Below are positions 24,942 through 32,467 of a stretch of 34,523 nt of DNA, piece after piece (the first letter of the stretch is position 1; each line of letters starts with the position of its first letter). The notes below the pieces were generated by a model that worked only from the letters and a program-made list of their open reading frames with translations, made no database searches and was not told the DNA's origin. The DNA is from Myxococcales bacterium (GTDB taxonomy: Bacteria; Myxococcota_A; Polyangia; JAHFDS01), in NCBI GenBank assembly GCA_023248855.1, contig JAHFDS010000005.1, positions 28,480 through 63,002 of the forward strand, read 5' to 3'. A program made the position numbers and the translations under genes.

Positions 24942-25859
24942 TCAGGCGGACACACGGTTTCTGCCCGCAGCCTTTGCGCGGTAGAGCGCGGCGTCGGCCG
25001 CCTTCGCCACGGCGTCGGCATCGGCGCCGTCGTCCGGGAAGGTCGCCACGCCGATGGACAGCGTGGGCTTGAGTCGCACGCCGTCGAGCTCGATGTGGGC
25101 CGCCTCGATGTGCTTGCGCAGGTCCTCGGCCAGGACCAAGGCTTCGCCGCGGTCGGTGCCGACCATGAACGCGATGAACTCGTCACCGCCGAAGCGGCAC
25201 GCCTGCGCGCCGGCACCGAAGCGATCGGCGATCAGCTTGCCGACCACCGAGATCGCGTGCGAGCCGCAGTGATGGCCGAACGCGTCGTTGAGGGCCTTGA
25301 GGCCATCCATGTCCATCATGAGGACGGCCACGGCGCTGCCGGCCTGCCGCGCGCCCTCGATCGCCTGGGCCAGGGCGGCGTCGAACTTGCGGCGCGTGAG
25401 CGTGCCCGTGAGCTCGTCTCGGCCCACCATCGATTCGAGCTTTTCGTGGAAGCTGGCTTCGAGCTCGTCGGTGAGCGTGAACTTGATGACGGTCCCGCCG
25501 ATGAAGATCTTGTCGCCCTCGGCCAGGATGTTGGGCGTCTCCGCGAGCCGGGCACCGTTGATCCGCGTGCCGTTGGTCGAGTCCAGATCGCGGATCACGT
25601 ACTGCCCGGCGGGATCCTGCTCGACGATGGCGTGGCGACGCGACGCCCCCAGATCGCCAATCGGAAGCTCGACCTGCGGGTCCCGGCCGATGCACACGGG
25701 CCTGTCACAGCGGACGTGGACGCCGAGGTCTGGCTCGGCGCCGCTCACCACCACGAGCGTCGGAAACCGCTTCTGGCCCGAGCGGTAATCCGCGATCTCA
25801 CGGGTGGTGAGCTTTATCGTCCGCGCGAGCGGCGCAGTCCCGTCGCGTCCTTTCGTCAT
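24942..25859 (-). CDS. FHA-GGDEF cyclase with the Hypr-type specificity Ser
   Basis: This 305-aa soluble protein has an FHA phosphothreonine-binding domain (about 47-125; GRD 58-60, SRRH 73-76, STNGT 94-98) followed by a GGDEF domain (about 145-305; GGDEF at 224-228). GGDEF enzymes make c-di-GMP from two GTP. The canonical motif NDxxGHxxGD, in which the final Asp reads guanine, is here NDAFGHHCGS: Asp is replaced by Ser 200 (codon at 25260-25262). The same substitution defines Hypr GGDEF enzymes (Geobacter GacA), which make 3',3'-cGAMP. The RxxD inhibitory site is absent (GAGA). The FHA domain suggests control by Ser/Thr phosphorylation, and the PP2C phosphatase could oppose it. It starts at ATG 25859, divergent from a histidine kinase, and lies near the flagellar stator genes. 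Confidence 0.88.
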   Translation of the reverse strand: MTKGRDGTAPLARTIKLTTREIADYRSGQKRFPTLVVVSGAEPDLGVHVRCDRPVCIGRDPQVELPIGDLGASRRHAIVEQDPAGQYVIRDLDSTNGTRINGARLAETPNILAEGDKIFIGGTVIKFTLTDELEASFHEKLESMVGRDELTGTLTRRKFDAALAQAIEGARQAGSAVAVLMMDMDGLKALNDAFGHHCGSHAISVVGKLIADRFGAGAQACRFGGDEFIAFMVGTDRGEALVLAEDLRKHIEAAHIELDGVRLKPTLSIGVATFPDDGADADAVAKAADAALYRAKAAGRNRVSA

Positions 25860-25994
25860 CCGGCGCGTCAAGGTAACACGTTCGGAAGTCCGCGGGAACG
25901 CGCAGGAGTCGCCGACCGCTCGTGGCCCGCTCGCGGCGATGCCACGCCGCGTCGAAGTGGGAGACGGAAACGCCAGTGGTAGGCTGGAAGCGTC

Positions 25995-26921
25995 ATGGGG
26001 CGGGTCCGTGTCGCGACCGTGCTCTTCGTCTCCGCGATCGCCTTCTCGGGCATGGCGGTCACCTCGAGCCTCATCTACCTGCGCGCCAAGCAGATGCTGG
26101 CGACGGCGCCCCAAGGCCCCGCGCTCCTGCGCGCGTTCGCCGAGCTGTCGGCCACGCACGCCTACGCGATCACGACCGGGGCCGTCCTGTCGATCGTGTT
26201 CTGCGCCGTGGGCCTGTGGGCGCTCCGCGTCCAGGAGGGCGCGCGCCTCGCGTACGGCCGGGCCGAGCGCCTGGCGACGACGGCCCAGCTCGCCGCCATC
26301 GTCGCGCACGAGGTGCGAAACCCGCTGCAGACCATCCGCGCAGGCGTCGAGCTGCTCGGCGAGCGGCACCCGGACGACGCCCGCGGCAAGGAGCTCTCGC
26401 TCGAGATCCTCGAGGAGGTGGATCGCCTGAACCGCCTGACGCAGGACTTCCTGCTGCTCGCGCGCGAGGCGCCCCTGCACCGCGCGCCGGTGGACCTGCG
26501 CGGCTTGCTCTACGACGTGGCGGGCAGCGTGGGCCGGCGGCTGCCCGACACGCAGATCGAGGTGAGCGTCGCCGAGGGCCTTCCGAGCGTCGCCGGCGAT
26601 GCCGACGCGCTCCGGCGCGTGTTCGCGAACCTCGTGCAGAACGCGGCCCAGGCGAGCGGCGGCCGCGGCAGCGTGCGCCTCTTCGCCGAGGCGGCGCCGG
26701 GGGGGATCGCGATCCGGGTGGTGGACGACGGTCCAGGCGTGTCCGACGCGGTGCGGGCGCGCCTGTTCGAGCCCTGGTCCAGCTCGCGCGAGGGCGGCAC
26801 GGGCCTCGGCCTGTCGCTCTCGCGCTCGATCGTCGAGCGCCACGGCGGCAAGCTCTCGCTCGAGGCCACCGCGCGCGGCGCGGCCTTCCGGGTGCTCCTG
26901 CGCAGCGATCCGGGGACCTGA
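25995..26921 (+). CDS. Orphan NtrB-type sensor histidine kinase
   Basis: This 308-aa protein has two TM helices (about 8-29 and 57-78) enclosing a short extracytoplasmic loop of about 27 residues. A HisKA domain follows with the H-box AAIVAHEVRNPLQ (phosphoacceptor His 105), then an HATPase domain with the N-box NLVQNAAQAS, G1 DDGPGVSD and G2 GGTGLGLSLS. All catalytic motifs are present. There is no HAMP or PAS domain, so sensing may occur in the membrane or the small loop. No response regulator is adjacent; the nearest NtrC-type regulator (29772-31214) has a receiver lacking its phosphoacceptor Asp and is not an obvious partner. The gene lies just upstream of flbD-motA-motB, which suggests a motility or surface-sensing role. 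ATG 25995 is the only start giving a full first TM helix. Confidence 0.9.
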   Translation: MGRVRVATVLFVSAIAFSGMAVTSSLIYLRAKQMLATAPQGPALLRAFAELSATHAYAITTGAVLSIVFCAVGLWALRVQEGARLAYGRAERLATTAQLAAIVAHEVRNPLQTIRAGVELLGERHPDDARGKELSLEILEEVDRLNRLTQDFLLLAREAPLHRAPVDLRGLLYDVAGSVGRRLPDTQIEVSVAEGLPSVAGDADALRRVFANLVQNAAQASGGRGSVRLFAEAAPGGIAIRVVDDGPGVSDAVRARLFEPWSSSREGGTGLGLSLSRSIVERHGGKLSLEATARGAAFRVLLRSDPGT

Positions 26922-26950
26922 TCGGCCCAAGGGCGAGGTGATCTGGTGGG

Positions 26951-26979
26951 TTGCCACGCGCGTTGGCGGAGGCTAAGAT
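26951..26979 (+). promoter_or_regulatory. Probable sigma70-type promoter of the flbD-mot-fliL cluster
   Basis: The hexamers TTGCCA (26951-26956) and TAAGAT (26974-26979) are separated by exactly 17 bp and lie about 52 bp before the flbD ATG. There is no other gene between 26921 and 27031. This would make the stator cluster at least partly independent of sigma54 or FliA, if real. Confidence 0.55.
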
Positions 26980-27030
26980 TGGGCAGCCTCAAGTCTGGCC
27001 AAGAGCGTCCGATTCAGTTCCAGGAAGCCC

Positions 27031-27267
27031 ATGATCCGACTCACCCGTCTCAACCGCCAGCCCACGGTCTTCAACGCAGACCTGATCCTCTGCATCGAGA
27101 GCGTCCCCGACACCCTGCTGACGCTCATGAACGGCGAGCGCGCGCACGTGCTCGAGACGGTCGACCAGGTGGTCGAGCTGGCGCTCGAGTACCAGCAGAG
27201 GAAGCTCGGGCCCTTGCCCGAGCGGGGTCTCAAGGATCTGCCGACAGCGTCTGAGGGTGGGCTCTAG
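27031..27267 (+). CDS. flbD: FlbD-family flagellar protein
   Basis: This 78-aa protein matches the small FlbD family (MIRLTRLNRQPTVFNADLIL, then IESVPDTLLTLMNGERAHVL). Members sit upstream of motA in spirochete, Clostridium and related flagellar operons; the function is not settled. A Shine-Dalgarno (aggaag, 27022-27027) precedes the ATG. Its stop TAG (27265-27267) overlaps the motA GTG by one base, so it is coupled to motA. The C-terminus extends about 15-20 residues beyond the core (KLGPLPERGLKDLPTASEGG). It is the first gene of the stator cluster. Confidence 0.88.
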   Translation: MIRLTRLNRQPTVFNADLILCIESVPDTLLTLMNGERAHVLETVDQVVELALEYQQRKLGPLPERGLKDLPTASEGGL

Positions 27268-28067
27268 TGGACCTCACGACCGTTCTCGGGTTGGTGATCG
27301 GGTTCGGCTCGATCCTGCTCGGGCAGGTCCTCGAGGGCGGGCATATCGGCAGCATCTCGCAGCCCACCGCCGGCCTCATCGTGCTCGGCGGGACCATCGG
27401 CGCCGTGTCGGTGCAGTTCAAGGGATCCGTCCTCCTGCAGACCGTCGGCGAGCTCAAGCATGCCTTTCTGCCAGTCAAGGTCGAGTTTTCGGTCCTCATG
27501 GCGGCCATCCTCTCGCTCGCCAACAAGGCCCGCCGGGAGGGTCTGGTCGCGATCGAGAGCGAGGTGAACGGGCTGCCCAATCCGTTCATGAAGAAGGCGT
27601 TCGAGATGGCGGTCGACGGCGCCGAGGCGGCTGTGCTGCGCTCGGTGCTCGAGCTCGAGCTCACGCGCGAGGAAGAGAATGGCGAGGAGCCGATCAAGGT
27701 GCTCGAGGCCGCGGGCGGCTATTCGCCGACCGTCGGCATCCTCGGCGCGGTCCTCGGCCTCATCCACGTGATGGAGAACCTCTCGGATCCGAGCGCGCTC
27801 GGCACCGGGATCGCGGTGGCGTTCGTGGCCACCGTTTACGGCGTCGCACTCGCCAACCTGCTCTTTCTGCCGCTCGCCGGCAAGCTGAAGGCGCGCCACA
27901 AGGAGCACACGCTCGCCATGGAGCTCGTCATCGAGGGCGTCTGTGCCGTCGCCGAGGCGGAGCGGCCGAACATGATCGAGCGCCGGCTGTCGGTGTACGT
28001 CGGGGAGCGCAAGAAGGGGGCGACCCCGGCCGAGGCCCAGGCGCGCGCCGAGGCCCAGGCGGCGTGA
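27267..28067 (+). CDS. motA: Flagellar stator protein MotA
   Basis: This 266-aa protein with four predicted TM helices (about 4-24, 33-53, 155-175 and 183-203) forms the stator ring around MotB. The cytoplasmic loop carries the conserved charges of KARREGLVAIESE (Arg 89/90 and Glu 97/99, matching the residues that contact FliG). The proline of GYSPTVGILG (about 154) matches the conserved MotA Pro that couples ion flow to motion. It starts at GTG 27267, overlapping the flbD stop by one base, and motB follows 1 bp after its stop. The C-terminal tail is Ala/Gln-rich. It looks like a proton-driven stator of the flbD-mot type; ion choice cannot be fixed from the sequence. Confidence 0.93.
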   Translation: MDLTTVLGLVIGFGSILLGQVLEGGHIGSISQPTAGLIVLGGTIGAVSVQFKGSVLLQTVGELKHAFLPVKVEFSVLMAAILSLANKARREGLVAIESEVNGLPNPFMKKAFEMAVDGAEAAVLRSVLELELTREEENGEEPIKVLEAAGGYSPTVGILGAVLGLIHVMENLSDPSALGTGIAVAFVATVYGVALANLLFLPLAGKLKARHKEHTLAMELVIEGVCAVAEAERPNMIERRLSVYVGERKKGATPAEAQARAEAQAA

Positions 28068-28068
28068 G

Positions 28069-29187
28069 ATGGCCCGCAAGAAGAAGCATCCGGCCCATGT
28101 CAATCACGAGCGCTGGCTGGTCTCCTACGCCGATTTCATCACGCTCTTGTTCGCGTTCTTCACGACTCTCTACTCCATCGCGACGGTCGATCAGCAGAAG
28201 GCGGGCAAGCTCCAGTTCTCGATGCGGACGGCGTTCAACATCGAGTTCTTCCCGAGCGCGGAGGGCATCGCCGGCATGCCCTCTCTGGTCAACGGCGTGG
28301 TGCGTCCGATCAAGGAGCTCTGGCAAAATGTCACGGGCTTCGTCGGGGCCGGCGCGGGGACCAAGCCCAACAAGCGCGAGCGCTATAGCCGCCTGACCGA
28401 GATCCTCAATGAGCTGGCGCGCGATGCCAGGCTACGCGAGCGCGTGCGCTTGCATGAGGAGAAGCGGGGAATGGTCATGAGCCTGGCCGAGACCGGCTTC
28501 TTCCCGTCGGGCAGCGCAGAGATGCCCGCGGCCGCGCTGGGCGCGCTCGATGCGGTCGCGGCGGGCCTGGCCGAGCACGGCACCGGTCTTGAGCTCGTGA
28601 TCGAGGGCCACACGGACAACGTGCCGATCCACTCAGCACGCTTCGCGTCGAACTGGCACCTGTCCACGGCCCGGGCCACCTTCGTGGTGGCCCGCCTGAT
28701 CGAGCAGCACCACATGGACGCCACGCTCCTGTCGGCCTCCGGCTACGGCGAGCACCATCCCGTGGCGTCCAATGACACCGCGGAGGGGCGAGGCCGCAAT
28801 CGAAGGGTGGACATCGTGATCCGCAGGCCAGAGGTGGAACCCCCGCTACCCCCGCCAGAGGAGCCGGCCGACTGGGTCGCCTCGCTCTGGACGCGCATGA
28901 ACGACGTCGCGGCCGATAGCGGCGCTACGAGCACCTCCAGCGCTCACCTGGGCGCCGGGGGCCTTGCCGCTGAGGGCAGTGGGGGCGTTGGGGGCCACCC
29001 AGACGCCGGAGAGAGGACCGCGGACGACGCGGGAGCGACGAGCGACGCGCATGGCGCCGCCACTCACCATGCCGCCGAGGACGCCGCGAGCCACGGGACT
29101 GCGCCCGAGGATGCTGCGCAGGGGGCCTCGCCCGATGCCGCGGCGCCAGCTCCGTCCTCGGATGCGCGCGCCGGTGGAACGGACTAA
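28069..29187 (+). CDS. motB: Flagellar stator protein MotB with a long low-complexity tail
   Basis: This 372-aa protein has a short basic cytoplasmic N-terminus, one TM helix (about 20-40, SYADFITLLFAFFTTLYSI) with the ion-binding Asp 22, a periplasmic linker containing a plug-like segment, and an OmpA-type peptidoglycan-binding domain (about 135-252; EGHTDNVPIHSARFASNWHL). After about residue 255 there is a Pro/Glu stretch and then about 90 residues of Ala/Gly/Asp/His-rich low complexity, which ordinary MotB lacks. The start ATG is at 28069, one base after the motA stop. The stop TAA at 29185 lies at the start of a sequence related to the inverted-repeat arm at 16779. With motA it forms the stator unit. 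Confidence 0.92.
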   Translation: MARKKKHPAHVNHERWLVSYADFITLLFAFFTTLYSIATVDQQKAGKLQFSMRTAFNIEFFPSAEGIAGMPSLVNGVVRPIKELWQNVTGFVGAGAGTKPNKRERYSRLTEILNELARDARLRERVRLHEEKRGMVMSLAETGFFPSGSAEMPAAALGALDAVAAGLAEHGTGLELVIEGHTDNVPIHSARFASNWHLSTARATFVVARLIEQHHMDATLLSASGYGEHHPVASNDTAEGRGRNRRVDIVIRRPEVEPPLPPPEEPADWVASLWTRMNDVAADSGATSTSSAHLGAGGLAAEGSGGVGGHPDAGERTADDAGATSDAHGAATHHAAEDAASHGTAPEDAAQGASPDAAAPAPSSDARAGGTD

Positions 29188-29214
29188 GTGCTGCCCGGCA
29201 AGAATGTCGACGAC
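29184..29214. repeat. Diverged copy of the inverted-repeat arm
   Basis: Aligned with 16779-16810, this stretch matches at about 28 of 33 positions plus one extra base. Every mismatch is a C/T transition, and cggcaagaatgt is identical. Both copies begin at the stop codon of the upstream plus-strand gene (mnmG, motB). The second arm is not seen nearby, so this is a one-ended relic or a shared 3'-end motif. Confidence 0.45.
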
Positions 29215-29259
29215 CCCATTTGACTTGTTTGACCCATCATTGCCAAGGACTGATCGCCA

Positions 29260-29757
29260 ATGGCAGATCCCGAAGCAGCGGCCGCCCCAGCCAAGAAAAA
29301 GTCGAAGCTGATGCTCATCCTCGTGCCCGTGGTGCTGGCCAACATGGGCGGGCTGGGCTACATGTTCCTTCGCAACAAGGGCGAGCCCGCCGCAGGCGGG
29401 GAGACCGGCGGCACGGAGGGTGCTCACGGAGCAGCCGGAAAGGGGCCTGCGAAGGCCGGGCCCGTGGTTCCGCTCGACGCGTTCGTCGTGAATCTCCACG
29501 AGGTCGACGTCAAGAGCTACCTCAAGCTGAGGATTGACGTCGAGCTGGCTGACGACAAGGTCAAGGATGAATTCGAGCTGGCCAAGTTCGCCATCCGCGA
29601 CGCCGTCCTGCGCTACCTGTCGGGTCTCAAGCTCGCGGACACCCAGGGCGAGGCGGGCAACGCCAAGATCCGCAACGCTGTGCTCGCGCTGATGACCAAG
29701 GAGCTCGGCGCAAAGAAGATCAAGCGCCTGTTCATCTCCGAGCTCGTCGTGCAGTGA
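29260..29757 (+). CDS. fliL: Flagellar basal-body-associated protein FliL
   Basis: This 165-aa inner-membrane protein has a basic N-terminus, one TM helix (about 17-37, LMLILVPVVLANMGGLGYMF), a Gly/Ala-rich linker (about 40-68) and a periplasmic FliL domain (about 70-165; PLDAFVVNLHEVDVKSYLKL, then the closing RLFISELVVQ). FliL surrounds or supports the MotA/B stator and increases torque under load. The gene starts 72 bp after motB, across the arm-like repeat. The usual neighbours fliM, fliN, fliO and fliP are not here, so the flagellar genes are split in this genome. Its stop is convergent with the sigma54 regulator (14 bp), with no room for a clear terminator. Confidence 0.9.
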   Translation: MADPEAAAAPAKKKSKLMLILVPVVLANMGGLGYMFLRNKGEPAAGGETGGTEGAHGAAGKGPAKAGPVVPLDAFVVNLHEVDVKSYLKLRIDVELADDKVKDEFELAKFAIRDAVLRYLSGLKLADTQGEAGNAKIRNAVLALMTKELGAKKIKRLFISELVVQ

Positions 29758-29771
29758 CGCCCGGAGCCTGA

Positions 29772-31214
29772 TCAGCCGCTGGCGCGGAGCTTCGAGAGCT
29801 TCTCGGACAGGGTGGTGCGGTTCAGGCCGAGCAGGGCCGCAGCCTCCGTGCGGTTGCCTCCGGTGCGCTCGAGAGCTCGCTCGATGAGCTTGCGCTCGAT
29901 GTCGTCCATCGCGACCCGCAGGTTGAGGCTCTCCTCGCGCTCGTGTGGGCTCGGCGCGGCCGGCGCCGGCGCGGCCGCTGCGCGGGGCGGTGATGGCGGG
30001 ACGATGCGCGCCGGCATCGCGACCGGGGTCAGGCACCGCGCCCGACGGCCGAACAGGTGCAGATCCTCGCGCGACAAGAGGCCCGCTCGCTTGAGCACCA
30101 CCGCGCGCTCGATCGTGTTCGCCAGCTCGCGCACGTTGCCCGGCCAGTGATGTCCCTCGAGCGCGGCGACACAGCTGTCGTCGAATCCCACCACCTCGGT
30201 CCCGGCCGCCGCGTTGTCGCGGTGCAGAAAGAACCTGGCCAAGGGGACGATGTCCCCGACGCGCTCCCGCAGGGGCGGCAGATGCAAGGGGATCACCGCC
30301 AGCCGGAAGTAGAGATCGATGCGGAACGTGCCCTCGGTCTCTGCCATCCCCTCGAGGTCGCGGTGCGTGGCGGCGATGATGCGCACGTTGACCGGCACTG
30401 AGGTATCGGTGCCGACCGGCGTGACGCAGCGATCCTGAAGCACGCGCAGGAGCTTGGCCTGCGCCGACAGCGGCAGATCGCCCACCTCGTCGAGGAACAG
30501 CGTGCCGCCGTTGGCGGCAGCGATCCTGCCCGTCCGGGCCGCGACCGCCCCGGTGAAGGCGCCCCGGGCGTGGCCGAACAGCTCGGCCTCCACGAGCGAA
30601 TCGGGGATGGCCGCGCAGTTGAGCGCGACGAAGGGGCCGTCGCACCGGGGCGAGGCATCGTGGATCGCGCGCGCCGCCAGCTCCTTGCCGGTACCGCTCT
30701 CGCCGGTGATGAGCACGGTGGCCTCGGTGCGCGCCACGCTGCGGGTCACTCGAAGCGCCTCCAGGAGCGCTGGATCGTCGCCCGCGATGCCGGGCGCGAA
30801 GCGGCGGCGCCAGACCGCCAGATCCGCCGCACGGGCTTGCCAAGGCAGTAGCATCTCGGCGATCTGCTCGTCGTTGAACGGCTGCTCGAGGACGCCCGTG
30901 CAGCCTGCGCGCACGGCCTGGACCGCATGGCCCAGGCTGGCCGCGGCTTGACGGCCGAAGACGCAGTGGGCGTGCTGGGCCCGCCGCTCGGCGAGCGCAT
31001 ACTTGACCACCTCCAGCCCCGTGCCATCCGGCAGGGTCCAGGCCACGACGACGAGGTCCACTGCCTCGCACGCCAAGAGGGCCCGCCCGTCCGCCACTCC
31101 GGCCGCCAGCCGCACCTCGCAACCGAGGCCGATCAACCGCCGCTCGAGGTCGGCGCGGCACTCCCGGTCGCTGTCGATGAGGAGAACCGAAATCCCTTGA
31201 GCCGGTGCGGACAT
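29772..31214 (-). CDS. NtrC-family sigma54 activator with degenerate receiver
   Basis: This 480-aa protein has a receiver-like domain (about 8-125), an AAA+ sigma54-interaction domain (about 142-375) and a Fis-type HTH (about 450-478, NRTEAAALLGLNRTTLSEKL). Walker A GESGTGKE (171-178), GAFTGA (218-223) and Walker B GGTLFLDE (236-243) are intact, so it should open sigma54 promoters. The receiver is degenerate: the phosphoacceptor position is Ala 58 (VVVAWTLPDG) and the conserved Lys is Gln 111 (VLEQPF). This resembles FleQ, a flagellar master regulator with a non-phosphorylated receiver. It is convergent with fliL and divergent from no gene; a promoter at 31280-31308 fits. Control may come from a ligand such as a cyclic dinucleotide or from a partner protein, which is inference. 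Confidence 0.9.
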   Translation of the reverse strand: MSAPAQGISVLLIDSDRECRADLERRLIGLGCEVRLAAGVADGRALLACEAVDLVVVAWTLPDGTGLEVVKYALAERRAQHAHCVFGRQAAASLGHAVQAVRAGCTGVLEQPFNDEQIAEMLLPWQARAADLAVWRRRFAPGIAGDDPALLEALRVTRSVARTEATVLITGESGTGKELAARAIHDASPRCDGPFVALNCAAIPDSLVEAELFGHARGAFTGAVAARTGRIAAANGGTLFLDEVGDLPLSAQAKLLRVLQDRCVTPVGTDTSVPVNVRIIAATHRDLEGMAETEGTFRIDLYFRLAVIPLHLPPLRERVGDIVPLARFFLHRDNAAAGTEVVGFDDSCVAALEGHHWPGNVRELANTIERAVVLKRAGLLSREDLHLFGRRARCLTPVAMPARIVPPSPPRAAAAPAPAAPSPHEREESLNLRVAMDDIERKLIERALERTGGNRTEAAALLGLNRTTLSEKLSKLRASG

Positions 31215-31279
31215 CCAGGCCCCCTTGGTGGCTTACGGCACGGCCAGCTGCACAGGATCAGCCGGCTCGAGTGTCACCC

Positions 31280-31308
31280 AGTATCGCGTTTTGCACTTTA
31301 GATAGCAA
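31280..31308 (-). promoter_or_regulatory. Probable promoter of the sigma54 activator
   Basis: On the minus strand TTGCTA (31308-31303) and GATACT (31285-31280) are 17 bp apart, ending 65 bp before the ATG at 31214. AT-rich DNA upstream (about 31309-31360) could serve as an UP element. The hexamers match the consensus at 4 of 6 positions each. Confidence 0.45.
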
Positions 31309-31336
31309 CAGATTTGTAATCCATAATGCTTCATTT

Positions 31337-31768
31337 TCATCGTTCATTACTGAATTCATGCGCTGGAACGCAAGGTTTGTTTGCGCAGAAAAACTCGGCC
31401 GGTGCGTTTGGGCGGGGGACAGGACCGTCCACGGCCCCATCCGGCTCCTCCGGGGGGGCATCGGCGCGCCGGCCGTCCGCCGGGATCCGCGCGTCGGGCC
31501 TGGCGGCATCGGCCGGCCGAGCGCCCGCGGAGCCGGCATCCGGCGTGCCGGCAGCGCCTGCGCCACCCGCGCCGGCGGCTCGTCCTCCGTCGGTGCGTTG
31601 CGCGTCCGAGCTACTGGCCTTGGCGCCCCCATCCGGCCGGATCCGGCATCGCCCCGTGTCGGTGCAGAGGTCTCCCGCTGGACAGTCGCTGTGTCGGGTG
31701 CAGCGGCTGCTGTCGCAGGCGGCGGCCTCCAGGGCGAGCGCCAGCAGCAGCAGCCGGCTAGAGCGCAT
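31337..31768 (-). CDS. Small Cys-containing lipoprotein with an unusual C-terminal end
   Basis: This 143-aa protein begins MRSSRLLLLALALEAAAC, a lipoprotein signal with Cys 18, followed by a Cys motif (SRCTRHSDCPAGDLCTDTGR) of the kind found in myxobacterial surface lipoproteins. A long Ala/Gly/Asp/Pro low-complexity stretch (about 45-122) follows. The last 20 residues (EFFCANKPCVPAHEFSNER) use AT-rich codons unlike the rest, and they lie in a local AT-rich island. The original 3' end may have been replaced. It overlaps the outer-membrane-like gene before it by 11 bp. Function unknown. Confidence 0.6.
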   Translation of the reverse strand: MRSSRLLLLALALEAAACDSSRCTRHSDCPAGDLCTDTGRCRIRPDGGAKASSSDAQRTDGGRAAGAGGAGAAGTPDAGSAGARPADAARPDARIPADGRRADAPPEEPDGAVDGPVPRPNAPAEFFCANKPCVPAHEFSNER

Positions 31769-32306
31769 CGAATGCCAATCCGAGCACCAGCTGAAGCTGG
31801 GTCGCCACGCGGTCCTCCGGCAGATCGCTGCCGAAGAAGAAGGCGTTGCCCTCGATGTCTCCGCACACTTGCACGCCGAGCACGTTGCGGCAGCTCCCGA
31901 TCCCGGCCGAGACGCCGAGCAAGGTGTAGGGGGCAAACAGGGTGCGCGCGCCCACGGCGAGACGGAGCTCTCCCGACCCAGGGCGCACCCGGATCCCACC
32001 GCCACAGCCGACCCCGACGCGATGGCCGGTCTCGACGAGCGCGACGCCGTACAGCGAGGTCCAGGGCTGCGATCGCACGGCGACCTCGGCGAGCGCACCC
32101 ACCGTCACCGGCGCCGCCCGCCACACCTGTCCCCCCGCGCCGCCGCCCAGCGCGACGCCGGCACCGACTCTACCCTCGGCCAGCACGAGCGGCCGCTCCG
32201 CCAGCGCGCGGACCGGGACGAGGCCGCTCACGAGGGCAACGAGCAGGAACGCTGGGCCGGGTGGAGAGATCCGCACGATCCAGGAGCAGTGCAACCAGCA
32301 TTCCAT
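31758..32306 (-). CDS. Small outer-membrane-type hypothetical protein
   Basis: This 182-aa protein has a signal peptide (PGPAFLLVALVSGLVPVRALA) and then alternating Gly-rich beta segments (VLAEGRVGAGVALGGGAGGQ, VGALAEVAVRSQPWTSLYG, ELRLAVGARTLFAPYTLLGV), the pattern of a small outer-membrane beta-barrel. Two Cys near residues 136 and 144 (GIGSCRN, VQVCGD) could form a loop disulfide. ATG 32306 is used, but GTG 32276 (VRISPPGPAFLLVALV) gives a cleaner signal peptide and may be the real start. It overlaps the following lipoprotein by 11 bp, so they are probably co-transcribed. It has no recognised family. Confidence 0.6.
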   Translation of the reverse strand: MECWLHCSWIVRISPPGPAFLLVALVSGLVPVRALAERPLVLAEGRVGAGVALGGGAGGQVWRAAPVTVGALAEVAVRSQPWTSLYGVALVETGHRVGVGCGGGIRVRPGSGELRLAVGARTLFAPYTLLGVSAGIGSCRNVLGVQVCGDIEGNAFFFGSDLPEDRVATQLQLVLGLAFDAL

Positions 32307-32383
32307 TGTGCGCGCTCTTGGTTTCCACCACTTGGGGCGATCCGTGGCGGTACCGTCGCCAGTCTTGACGGTGTTGGGCGAGG

Positions 32384-32397
32384 CCGCCCCGGGGCGG
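32384..32397. promoter_or_regulatory. 14-bp perfect palindrome in a divergent gap
   Basis: ccgcccc and ggggcgg meet with no spacer. It sits in the 200-bp gap 32307-32506 between the outer-membrane-type gene and the cheX-like trio, where a regulator could control both. G/C-only palindromes also arise by chance in DNA this GC-rich. Confidence 0.3.
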
Positions 32398-32467
32398 GCC
32401 CAAGGCGGATCCCGAGACCGCTCGCGCATTGCAGCCCCCGGCACCCACCACCAGGGCGGTCCGGTTC

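Noticed and set aside
26951-26979. Sigma54 promoter upstream of flbD
   Set aside because: There are no GG and GC doublets with the fixed -24/-12 spacing. The sigma70-type hexamers with 17-bp spacing fit better.
25995-31214. Histidine kinase and sigma54 activator as a standard two-component pair
   Set aside because: The activator's receiver lacks the phosphoacceptor Asp and the conserved Lys, and five genes separate them.
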